From NCBI RefSeq assembly GCF_901709675.1, contig NC_051096.1:3251001-3315000 (forward strand): 64,000 nt of DNA. Reading direction: 5' to 3'. Numbering within the stretch: position 1 is the stretch's first letter; the number at the start of each line of letters is the position of its first letter. This document shows positions 23,501-35,500 of this stretch, in pieces. This DNA comes from Syngnathus acus. Lineage: Eukaryota; Chordata; Actinopteri; Syngnathiformes; Syngnathidae. The notes under the pieces were generated by a model. That model was not told the DNA's origin. It ran no database searches and worked only from the letters and a program-made list of their open reading frames with translations. The translations under genes were made by a program, and so were the position numbers.

Positions 23501-26500
23501 TGAACTCCATCCCGACCGGCAGGGCCGATTGGGCCTTTCTCACCCTGAGGTAGAGCAAAAACCACATTAAAAAAATGCTTACAGAATCAAATGCTCGGAC
23601 AGAATCTACAAACACTTACAGGAACACCTTTCTCTCCAGCGTTGCCAGGGGGTCCTTGTGGGCCTGGTCTACCAGGGGGTCCGACAGGTCCGGCAGTGCC
23701 AGCGGGCCCTCTCTCTCCAGGAGATCCCTATTTAAGGTTGAAAAATTTGCAGACTGCATTAAATGGACTCCCGGCAGAAAGCCGAAATACGCTTCTGGTG
23801 CCAATTTTAGAAATAGTTCGGAAACGTACAGCAGGTCCAGGAGGTCCAGCAGGTCCTTCGCTTCCCTTCAGTCCTCCACCGCCCTGAAAGAAAAAAACAA
23901 AAGAGTTGAATTTGGCGGACAATAATATGTGGTGAGACGGCCCACTGGACACTCACGGGGGTACCAGGCAGTCCTCTCTCTCCAGGGAAGCCTCTCAGTC
24001 CAGGGGGTCCATCTTTACCTGGACCTCCTGGGGGGCCCGGGTCTCCCTTTGTGCCTTCCTTGCCTGATGGGCCAGAAAGTCCCTGCTCTCCAGGTGGACC
24101 CGGGGGTCCGGGATGGCCACGCTCGCCCAAGGGGCCGGTCTCTCCAGATGGACCCTGGAGAAGAATCACGGTTGAGAAACACGGAAAGGAAATTGACGAT
24201 TCCTGCGCAGTCGTGTCTCAACTCACCTGAGGTCCCACGACTCCAGGAGGTCCTGGTGGACCCATCTTTCCTTGGAAACCCTGAAAAAAAAGACATCCAG
24301 TGATTCTCTGTCACCAAGGCCTGATTTTTCCTCTTACAAAAAAAACATAAAAGTTGAACTCACAACTTCGCCTCTCTGTCCGGGGTGTCCGGGCAGTCCA
24401 TCCTTTCCTGGTGGTCCCTGTGAGGAAACACCCGAAAACATTCAGACCACGTTTGCTAGTCTCTCGCCAGAATCAACCGCTGTCACTCACAGGAGGTCCC
24501 TTTGGTCCGGGGAATCCGTTGGCTCCTTGAGGTCCGGGCAGTCCCTGCATGGTGACAACAGCAAAGCAGAATCAGGAAGCTGATCTACCAGCTGAGAAGA
24601 GAACCATTCAAAGACAAACCAGAACTCACCCTCTCTCCAAGTGGACCAGGGGGGCCGTCACTTCCTGAAGTTCCCTGTCGAGCAACGACAAAGAAACGAA
24701 ACGGTGAAGCGAAGAATGGAAAGTATTGAAAAATAGAGGAAGTCCAGGAAATTCTAACCTTAGCGCCTGGCTTTCCAGTGGCGCCTCGTGGTCCTCGCTG
24801 TCCTCTGGGACCCTGAAGAACACAAATGGTGAAATGATGGCAAAAACGTGGACGTCCGTGAAGGATAAACCAAGCTTACTGTTGGTCCTCTTTGTCCTCT
24901 TGGGCCTGCTTTTCCTGCCAGACCCTGAAAGGCAAAACAACAGTTACAAACCAAAACCAAATATAGTGACATCACTCCAGAGGTCAGACACTCCTTACCC
25001 TTGTTCCTTTCTCGCCATTTGAGCCAGGGAATCCTGGAGATCCTAGAGATCCCTACAAGACAAAATGATTGGGTCAAACAGCCGCACAGTACATAGGACC
25101 AACAAAACCTTTGAGCTGATCTTCTTACCTTGGGTCCTTGTCTTCCGGGGTAGCCGGGAAGTCCGGGAACGCCAAGTTTTCCCTGAAACCACACGGTGGT
25201 CTCTTTGAGAAGCAATTCGAAAACTCACTCCAGTCATTACAAAAGTTCCCCTCACTTGTCTTTTAAGAGAATCAAGCTCCCGGACGTAACAACTCATACC
25301 TTCTCTCCGATAGGACCGAGGGGACCGAGCTCACCGGGGGGTCCGACTCGTCCCTTTGGCCCCTCAGGACCGTCTTCTCCTCTGGGGCCTGACACGCCGA
25401 TCTCACCCTGGGAGCCGGAGAATAGATGAGTCAGAGTGTCTGAAGGTAGTCAGAAGGTAAGAAAAGACCAATCGTTCCACGGTACCCTCTCTCCTTTGAC
25501 ACCAAAGTCTCCCTTGATTCCGGGGAAGCCGTCTTCTCCCTAAAGCCACCAAAAGGATGTTCAGTCATACACTTGTTGCTTGGAGCTGGAAATGATCACG
25601 TACCTTCTCTCCCTTGTGACCCTTCAGTCCTCGGATTCCTTGCTCGCCCTGTGGGAAGACAGCATCAGAAGATTCAGGACCACTCCAAAGCGGCGAAAAA
25701 GGCGGAGGATTTAACTGACCTTGATACCACGAGGGCCAGGATAACCGATAGCTCCTTGAGGGCCGTTGGGGCCCTGCAGACAAATCCAGGAAGGGAATTT
25801 AATCAATGCTAATTAGCATTTAGCTCGTTGGTAACAAGTTTTTGTATCGGATGCGCTACTTGCCTGGTTTCCTTTGGTGCCAGTGGGTCCCTCTTTTCCT
25901 GGGTGACCCTGAGGGGGAACAATAGTGGATTTTAATGACATCGTTCTGGTCAACACACAGACAGAAATCGAAAATACAAACTTACAGGAGGGCCGTCGGC
26001 GCCTGGCATTCCTGGCAGACCTGGTTTTCCCGTGGGCCCCTGGAGGACAAAGAATGGGCTCCATTATAGTTTTTCCTGGATTTACAGTTTCTTAATAGAC
26101 TGCTCAAGGACCCCCCAAAAAGTCTTACCTTCTCTCCTGGAGGTCCATTGGGTCCCTGAGGTCCTGGCATTCCCTGTTGGAAAAAAAACACGTTAAATAT
26201 GTCGACTCTTAATAAAAAGTAAGCGTGTCTTACCTGAGTTCCTGATGTCCCCTGCTGACCTGGAGGTCCGGGCTCTCCTTGAGGACCCTGGAGAAGAGTT
26301 AAGCAGGTCAACACATAGCTGAATGGGGTGAGAAGAAAAGTGAGTAGATGACAAGACACTGACCAGGTTGCCCTTAGGACCAACGGGCCCATCATTTCCT
26401 CGAACGCCCTAAGAGAAGAAGACAAGCTTAATTAGGGAGTTGCTGGAATGAAAATAAAAAAAACTCTCGTGACTCACAGGAGGGCCGGGAATTCCTGGAG

Positions 26501-29500
26501 GACCTTTAGGGCCGAGCAAGCCACGAGGTCCCTAGAAGGAAAGAGGAAAAAAAAAAAGATGTTCAAAGAAAAACAAACCAATCATGTCTACTCTGAGAGC
26601 ACCACAAATGACAGCCTCCAAAAAAAGAGGACGCTCGCTATTGCCGCTCGCCAGGAAAATACTTACAGCTTCGCCGGGGACACCTCTGGGTCCGACCTCA
26701 CCGTCGTCGCCCTGAGGACACAAAGAAGGACAACGTCAATCAGATGTCTTTCTGATTGGAGCAGTTTTCACATTGCCGCATCTCGCTACCCTTTCGCCGT
26801 CCTCTCCTTGAGGTCCTAGGGGTCCCAGTGATCCAGTATCGCCCTGTGAACAACAATAATTAGCCCGCAAAGACGAAAAGGTGTGTGACATGCTTAGTGA
26901 GCGCTCACCCTGTGTCCTTTGTCGCCTGGCAAACCGGGAAGACCATCAAATCCGCGGTCACCCTGAGAAGACATCCAAGCTGTTAGCGCCCACCTGGATG
27001 TTGTTTTTTTTTTAGACTTCTGGGTCAGTTCAAACCTTAGTGCCTGTCTCTCCGGGCATTCCCCGGGCTCCATCAGCTCCAGCGCGGCCCTGTCGGAGAC
27101 GGCCGGTTAAGAAGCGAGCAATGTCCAGCCGGCAACTTTGAGTACTCTCTAATACTCACTCTCCTTCCAGCTTTGCCTGGTGGTCCCATCAAACCTTGAG
27201 TTCCCCTGGGTCCCTGATGAATTCACAGAGCAGGTTCAAGGACGTCGAAGATGACGACGACTCGCGCTTAATTCTGATGGTTCTTACCTGAGGACCAGGA
27301 TCTCCACTTTCTCCTTTTAGACCGTGACTTCCTGGATTTCCCTAAAAGAGACACGTGTGTCATCTATAGTTGAACTAAAGCAATGCTCTGGTGGTTAGAT
27401 GGGGTCATACCAGGGGTCCGGGACGTCCGGTGAATCCCATTGGTCCAGGAGGTCCTTTCAGAGCCATCTGCAGGGTGTCAATAATGACATCGATTGAGGA
27501 AGTGCTTCTTGATTTCCTTCTACTGACCTTACAGCACAACTCACCCTGGCCTGAGACAAAATGGCGGCAGCTTGGGCTTCCTGAGCAGACACGGCGGGAC
27601 CCTTATCTCCTCCACTCTGGCCGAAGCGGAACTGTAAAAAGCAAACAGCGTTTGGACCGCAGGAAGGCTCAACACGTCCTAGCCAAGTCTTGGAGCCACA
27701 AAAACACAGTTGGCAAGTATTTGCGGGTTGAGTGACTCACAGGCAGCATAACGGAGGATCCGGGTGGTCCGGGAACACCGTCGGCACCGGGCAGACCGCC
27801 CTTACCGGGAGGTCCCTGCAACAGCGCGAGCTCGTGAGTCCGGTGCATGGTGAGGCATACAGCTAACGGCCGTGCTCAAACTCACCCTCTCACCGGGATC
27901 GCCGACAGAGCCAGGAGGACCGGAGCTACCAGGGGGACCGGTAGGTCCCTAAGAGAGGCAAAAAGGGAGAACTTGAAAGAAAGCACCTTTTGGGAAGAAA
28001 ATGAAGTAAGGGTCATGAACTCACAGCAGGGCCTTCAGATCCAGGTGGTCCCTCGATCAGCATGCCCTGCGGAGGAACATCAAATCACATTTGGATCCAA
28101 ATATTCTCCCAAAACTCATTTGGGTTTGGACAATAATTATAAGATGGCGATTGTGGATCCACTCACAGGTTCGAGCACGGCGGGCTCTCCTTTCTCACCC
28201 TTCTGTCCTCTGATGGCCGCCTGAGGACAAAAACACAAACATGGCCGACGACACGCCGCCGTCAATATTTGGTAAGCGTTCGCCACACACTCGCGCTCAC
28301 AGTCATACTGAGTGGCGGGAAAGTAATCCCAAGGTGCTGCCCAGAAGTCATGTGAGCGAATAATTCCACTGACAGTGACTTCTTGAGCAAAAAAAACCTG
28401 CCGGTGTCGAGAAAGGATCTCCTGCGCTGACCAACTGTTCTACACTCGGCGACATAAAGAGCATCGGCGCGGGAACTCCATGCGCTTTCAAATAGCTCTT
28501 TATGCACCGCACAAACATTTCAACCAGCAATGTGTTGCCAATGGACTGTGGTCATCTTCACCTCTGGACTAATATTTGTAACATCAGCAAAATAAAAACT
28601 GGGAGTCAACGTGGTTGTAAATTGCCTTACATTGAGATTTTAATGCCAATGACAAATCCTGCCAGTTGAAATGTTTTTTGTTTTTTTGCCGCTGAAGCAA
28701 AAAGTACTTACGCCTGCCTCGTCTGTCACAGCGGACAGGGCGTGGCCAAAGTGGCCTTCCACCTCTCGGGTCTCGGGCCTGGGCTCGCCGTACTCCCGAT
28801 AGGAATAGTCGTATTCCTTCTGGCCCACGTCGCCAGTCACATACTCCTCGGTGAAGCGGTCCTCTTCGACGCCGTTGAAAGCCATGGAGTCCACCTCCTC
28901 CCCCGCCAGAGCCGTCTCCTCCTCCCCCGCCAGAGCCGTCTCCTCCACCTGCGACTGCTGCGGGGGTCCGAGGGAGCCCGTGAAGGAGGAGTGGTGTTTG
29001 CCAGCAGGAATGGTTAGGGAGTGAAAGAGTGTGGGAAGAAATGAGTCTTACCTTGTCAAAATAAGACGCACACATACACTCAATGTCAACACTCAGTTGT
29101 CTTTGGAGCTTAGCGTGTCTACGACAAAAGATGCTGAGGCTTCCACAAACGTGCTTTCAATCTAAAAGTGGAAAGCTCACGAGATGTGAGCTGAGTGGAA
29201 AAACTAATTTTCCCCTCAGCTGTGACTTACCCTCAAAATGGATTTGATGTAGGACCAGCGTCTCGATTGAGCTCGTGAATAATTTGAGTTTTTGGCATGA
29301 AAACCGAAGGATGAAGCGAATGACACAACGAGTGAACTATGAGAAACACACACCGAGAGTGTGGACGCTCTCTCGTTCACGGAGAGCTTCCGTCAAACAC
29401 CGATGCGCCACATTCGGGTTCCTCTTTTGTCACAAGATGTTTGCGGTCATCCCTACTGAGATGACCACCAAACTGAGTCTTGGGGTTAAGGAAAAAAGCG

Positions 29501-32500
29501 GAGACCGTGTTAAAAGGGAAATGTGGCGCATGGTTCTTGGACAGGAGGCTTCTCCTTAAGTGGTCTTGTGTGGCGGCGGCGGACGCCAACAAAACTGTTG
29601 TGAGGTGTGAGGAACATAAGTAGAAAGTATGAGGGGGGAGCTGACATATTTTTATAAAATTTTATAAAAATTAAGCGTAAAATTAACTGGACTCTTTCCA
29701 TTAAATTTTTCTTTTTAATGACTCGCGGAAATCATATCGTTGACGTGTGCGTTACCTGCGTGGGGTTCTCTTCCTGTGTGACCGCCTCACCCTCGGGCTC
29801 TGGCAGCGTCTCCTCATAGAAATAATCGGTCTCTGTGGGGGTGTTGTCAGCCTCGGTATATTCAGTGTCTACATCCTGATTGGTCGTGTGGGCAAAAAAG
29901 AGAGAGGGGGGAGCAGGGAGGAAGTAAGCAGATTTGACCGGAAGAAGCGAAGGTTAGTTCAAAAGTCTGCTTGTGAGTGATGATGAGTGATAAGAAGAGA
30001 ACACAAACAGCATTGTGGTTGTCTCGCGGCAACTCACATGTTTCACAAACATTTCGGAAAAGAAATGTCGAGCCGCCCGACGACTATAAACGTCGCTGAC
30101 GTTTAGGGAGTCGCCGAGATGACATTTCTTTTCACTTTATGGCGGGACAATTCTGACGGGGGTTTGTTTGTGGGCCTAGGAAAGCCGACGAAAACATCAC
30201 GAGTGTGATGTTAGCGGCGTTCCCGACCGGAACACAAAACAAAAAAAAAAAAAAGCAGCCCCACAAAACAGATCTCCGTCAATTCACTGCGAAGAATGAA
30301 TTGACCGCCGGAGGTTTGCGTGAGGCTGCTTTGCATGACCAGAAGGGGGAGGAGCTTATTGGGGAAAAAAAAGGCCATAGCTGCGGCACCGCGTGTGTGT
30401 CGTCCCGGTTCTCGCTCGTGTTTATCGCCAATCCGTGCCACATTCTTCCCGACAGGAGGTCCCCGTTTGTGCAGCTCGGAGGTAAGAAGGAACGTGCACA
30501 GCGAGCCATGCTTCACTGTGCACCCTTGTTTTATATCATATGGGCAAGCCGGCCGCACAGCCATATGATATAGAAGCCCGGCATCCTGAAGGTCAGAATC
30601 TGACCTCCAGATGTCGGGGACATTCCGACCCAAACTAGAGTCGTACCTGTTGGTAACCGGTCTCATATTTCTTGACCGGAACTCCGGTGCCACTCAACGC
30701 CGTCTTGTCAAAAGGCGGGAAAGGTTTGTGGAGAGACTTGATGTTCATGTCCAGCACCGCCTTGGACTTGGTGGGTCTCGGGGGAGTGGGTCGGACAGGA
30801 GCGGCGGTGGTCAGGACCTTCTTCACGACGGATGACTTCTCCACTACCGCATTCATCGATTTGCTGACGGTGGGTTTGACCACGGGGATTTTGGAGATCA
30901 CCGTTTTCACTTTGACTTCGGACTTGACTTGAGAGGTTTTCGATGCCTTTGTCGGCTCCGCCTTGGCTGCTTTTGTGGCCTTTGGCGTTTTGGTAGCTTC
31001 TACTTTGGATGCGGACGTTGCCGCACTCACAGTCGTCTTCTCTATTTTGACAACAGTTTTTGTTTTTGTAGTGGTTTCAGTTTTGCCCCCTTTTTTTTCT
31101 ACCACAGTAACTTTGCCGCTGCTCGTAGCTTTAGCCTCGCCGCTAACTTTGCTCTCGGTTTTTCCGTTCACTTTGACCTTGACTTCTTTCACCTCGACGG
31201 CCTTGGACGCGGCTTTCTTCTCGGCGGAGGACTTTCCTCCAACCTTCTTCTCGACAACCACCTTTCCGTTCCCTTTGACCTCGGCCGAAGTTTGCGCGGT
31301 TTTCCCCACGAGGGCTTTTCCGTTGGTCTTCTTCTCAACAACCACTTTGGCGCTCTTCGCCGGGGCGCTCGTGGTCTTCACCTGAGCAGCTGACGTGGTC
31401 TTGATCTTGGACAAGAAGACAGCGGTGGTGCTGGGCTTGGCGGTCGCCTTGGCGGTGGGTTTGGCGGTGGGCTTGGATTTAGTCGGCTTGGCCGTGGAAG
31501 ATTTAGGAGCTTTATTGGGATGGGGTGGCTTGACTATTTTGAAGCTTCCACCCTTAGCGGGCTTAGCTGGGGTGGGCTTGGCTTTGGCGGCGGTTTTGGT
31601 GGGCGTGGCCTTCTTCTAACGGTTTATACGTGGGTTGAGATGTGTGATGTGTGCGAGCGAGGTGGCAAAGACACAGAAAGGAGAAGGAGACGTTTAAGGG
31701 TTGGGAGGGGGGGTACAGAAGGGGGAGGGAAAGACAAGAGTGGCTGTGTTGAGAAACAATGACATCAAGATGGCAAAGGTCTTGGGTGATTTACTGAGAC
31801 TGCACAGGCATTACTGGATACAGCCGAGTCCTTCTTTGTCATTTGAACCAATCGGGAGCAGATTCAACTTCCCATCATTGACTCTCGTGACTGATCTCTC
31901 CAGTAATGCCATTCTCAACATGAAACAACAAAGCGGCGTAAATGGCCTGATCACAACTGAGCCAGTTGTTGGGCGGAGACATGGAGGGCGTGGCTGTTAC
32001 AGGTAGAAATAAAATCATCACCTGGTAAATACTCAGTCGACTCTCAAGTCAAGTCGTGATTTTTTAATGTTCTCTAGAAATAAATTGGGAATCAAAGTAG
32101 AAGAATCATTTCACATTCGACAGCTACGCCCTTTCCACCGCCGCAACAACCCAGCCATGTGGACACATCAACACACATGACGTGTAAATAACAAAATAAA
32201 ATAAAAATAAAAAAGCAGCGATGTTAAATTGTTGAGATGAGCTGCAAGGGGCCTGTTGCTTCCTCCTCATATTTGGGGTATTCGTAGTGGTCCTATTCTT
32301 CATGGATACTTTGATGATCCATCAAAACCTTCAGAATTTGCTTTTCTGAACTTTCTCAGGCTTAGACGTAGACTCTCGGATTTGAGTTTCATTCCAAATA
32401 TGAAGGGAGAGGAGAGGAGCTGTGTGTATTCTCAGTCAAGTTAAACGAAAGCGCTCTGATGATGCGTCAACTGTAGTCCAAAAGGCTTCTTGATTTCTAA

Positions 32501-35500
32501 AAGTGGGCTCGCCCTATTGATGTCACAAAGATGAAGCCTTCTGGATTAAAGAGGACACCAAGAAGAGTCCAAATTCAACTTTTGCTGATAAGGGGAGCTT
32601 CATGACTGCCCTTGAAGATACCGAAAGTGATCGCACTCCCGTTTGGGCCGGCGGAACCGTTTAGACATCCTGTTGGAACACGTTTAAGCTACTCACATAT
32701 GTGTTGGGGTCTTGCGCCTGCGTCTTAGGCAGGGGGGAGTCGCAGTCGGGGCTGTAGTGCTCACAGAAGTCATAAGCGGCCTGAGCGTTGGGGGCGATCA
32801 GAAGCTGCTGGATGTCTCCCTGAGCAGAAACACAGCCAGGACAAACATCAGAAGTGAAGCCCCTCCCACTTTGTTAAACCTCAAAGTCCTCACCTGGAAC
32901 ACTTCCTCGTCGAGCAGGCGGGCTCCGAAAACGGTGATGCCGTTGGTGTCCACCTCGGCGTTGTTGCTACGAGGCAAAGCTCGGGTCATCTTCTTCTTGC
33001 AGTCCAGCATCAGTGTCACGTTCTTCTTGGACACGGAGATTGCAATGCGGTGCCACCTGCAGGAGGGAGGAGGAATACACGCGTGACGTGACGAAGGGTA
33101 TGACACATCGACCCCCCCTCAACCCCGGCGCTGGTTACTGACTTGCCGTCAGCCAGGTTGACGCCCTTGAAGAGCGGGTAGTCCTCGGGGGCCGGCTTGC
33201 CGTGCTGATCCTCGTACAGGAAGACGGGCGAGCGGCCGAGCTCAACGCCCAGCTGCTGAACGCCCTGCTCGCTGTAGACTGAGAGCAGGAAAGCCTGGAG
33301 ACCGGCGTGGGCCTTCACCAGCGCCATAATGGAGAAGTTCTCCGGGAAGCGACCTGCAGTTGACAAACACGTAAGTCCAGTTCTTTTTTTTGTACCAAAG
33401 TTAAGATAATAGGAAAGTAGTAATTTGGTTTTAATTGTGATCTCTATTTATTGTATTCTAGCATCACCATGTAGGTGAGAGTGAGGAAGAGGGTGCAGAA
33501 CTTTCAGGTATATACTTTCATCAGAAGCAAGGAATTATGGGAGGTGACGTGGTGTACACAAAATGACAGTTGGTCTCAAACCACAAAAACTTCACTCGAG
33601 ACCCTCGCGTGTGTCCTCACTCAGACACATAATTACAAAGCAGGTCCAAACATCAACGCGCGACGATGATGATTGCAGGTTTGCCACGCTCGGGAATTTC
33701 ATCACAAAAGTGGCGGCGGATCGAGCGGTGCTGCAAGTCCAGCCCCCGCGCCAACACTTAGACGCAATACCGACAGGGATAAAGTTTTGTTTACTTTCAT
33801 GTGGGCGAGCGCTTCTGCTCGGGTTTACCTGAGAAGAGCTGCTTAGTGGGGGCTGAGATCTGGGCCTTCTTGCTGATGCGGTAGGCGTGGTCGGGGCTGC
33901 TGGAGCGGCGGGACGTGCAGAAGCCCGGGACTTTCTTCACGCCCTCAGGGAGGGTGGTAACCTGCATGGCCTTCAGTACGTCCACGGGTTCTGCAAAGGA
34001 AGAGAAAAGAAATCAACTTCTGTCGAGATGAGATCAACGTCTTGCTATGCCGAGCTTTCATGTTACACCGTTTGACCCGTCGACGCTCAGACGCGTCAAA
34101 ATGAGCAGGTTAGGTCACAGGTGCACAATGCTGGCTTTGAGCGGAGAGCGCAAAAAGGGGGGGGGGGAGTAAGTGGCGCCCATGTACGTGGCAGCTACAG
34201 TAAGACTCAGTGTGCACCAGGGTGGAGGCAGGGGGCCCGATTGTGCTGTCAAAAGCCAACCTTGAGGGAACCAAAGATTTCTTTCAGAGCAAGATGGACA
34301 ACTCCAAACATTGGAAAGAAGCAAGTGGAACTGTCAGCCGGGGCTGAGTCACCAATTTTGGCTGCTTTCATGTTTCACCAGACTCACGTTTCCACGCTTA
34401 GAAAGTAAAAGTGTCACGGAGGAAAAGGAAAAATGGTGGGAAGTGATGACATCATCAGTGGAGCCATGATCATCAGTTTGTTCCATTTTTGACAAAAGGT
34501 GGCATTCAAAAATGCTGGGTTATTTTAAACCCAGTAGTGTTTTGTGACACGCAGAACAATTAGATGTTCCTCCACCAGATGGTGAAGATACAATTAACTG
34601 CCAGTGTTGCAGTTCCAACTATATAGCAATTTTTCTATTTTCTGCACTGGTCACACCTAAGGACAATTTAGTCTTCAATGAACCTGTCATGTGGAAGGAA
34701 ACCAAAGTACCTAGAAAAACTAGCAAACACATTGAGAAGATGCAAAGTTACAAAAAGGAACCTCAACCTCACAACTGTGAGCCACTTTGTCACCTCTGTT
34801 TGACATATAAACAATTCCTTGCATTATATATTTGCAATATGTGTCAATACCAGTGGTGTATAAACGCTGGGGGCTGAGGGGGCACCAGCCACCCCAACTC
34901 CCCATGGGAAGAAGAAAGAATTTGTGCAGCAAAATCACTCCTGTTTTTTTTTTTTTAAATGCCAATTAAAATATTTTTCCTGCTGTGGCACCAGTACAAT
35001 ACGGCACTCTGTTTCCAGCTCACGTGAGGCAGTATTGCCGCCAACACGCCCGCTAAAACAACACGCCAACCTACGCCCGACTCCAGCCAGCCCAAAGATG
35101 AAAGCGGTTAATTATTATTATTTTTAACATTCTGTCTTCATCCCTACCATAAACACTCACAGCTGTCCGCCACCATTTACACGCGGTCATTGGGACAGGA
35201 GGCAGGACCCGCCCGCGCCCACCACATATACACACACACACACACACTGCTGGTTAGCATTCCACCTGTGCTAACCTGATAAACGAGTTGTTTGGGAAAA
35301 TCTGCTCTGGTGGTACCGCAATGTCAAATACCAGACACACACTCCAGCTGACACGCTGACCTCTCACCTCTCACCTACGCACAACCGTCGCATTGTGTGG
35401 CCGGCGCCACACACACACACACACACGCACACACACAAAAGTCTAGAGTACGCAGAGGTCGCAGGAAGCTGACTCACAAATGATGATGGTGAACCCTTAG

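Noticed and set aside
20587-28220. Regular repeated units resembling a tandem array or CRISPR
   Set aside because: The periodicity comes from 54-base-type collagen exons. The spacers are ordinary introns.
20016-28260. Many proline/glycine-rich frames on both strands
   Set aside because: They are shadow frames and intron read-through of the collagen exons. The real exons are bounded by splice sites.
30672-31619. Long plus-strand frames of 86-154 aa opposite col11a2 exon 6
   Set aside because: They arise from the complement of Lys/Ala/Val codons in the giant exon and show no domain of their own.
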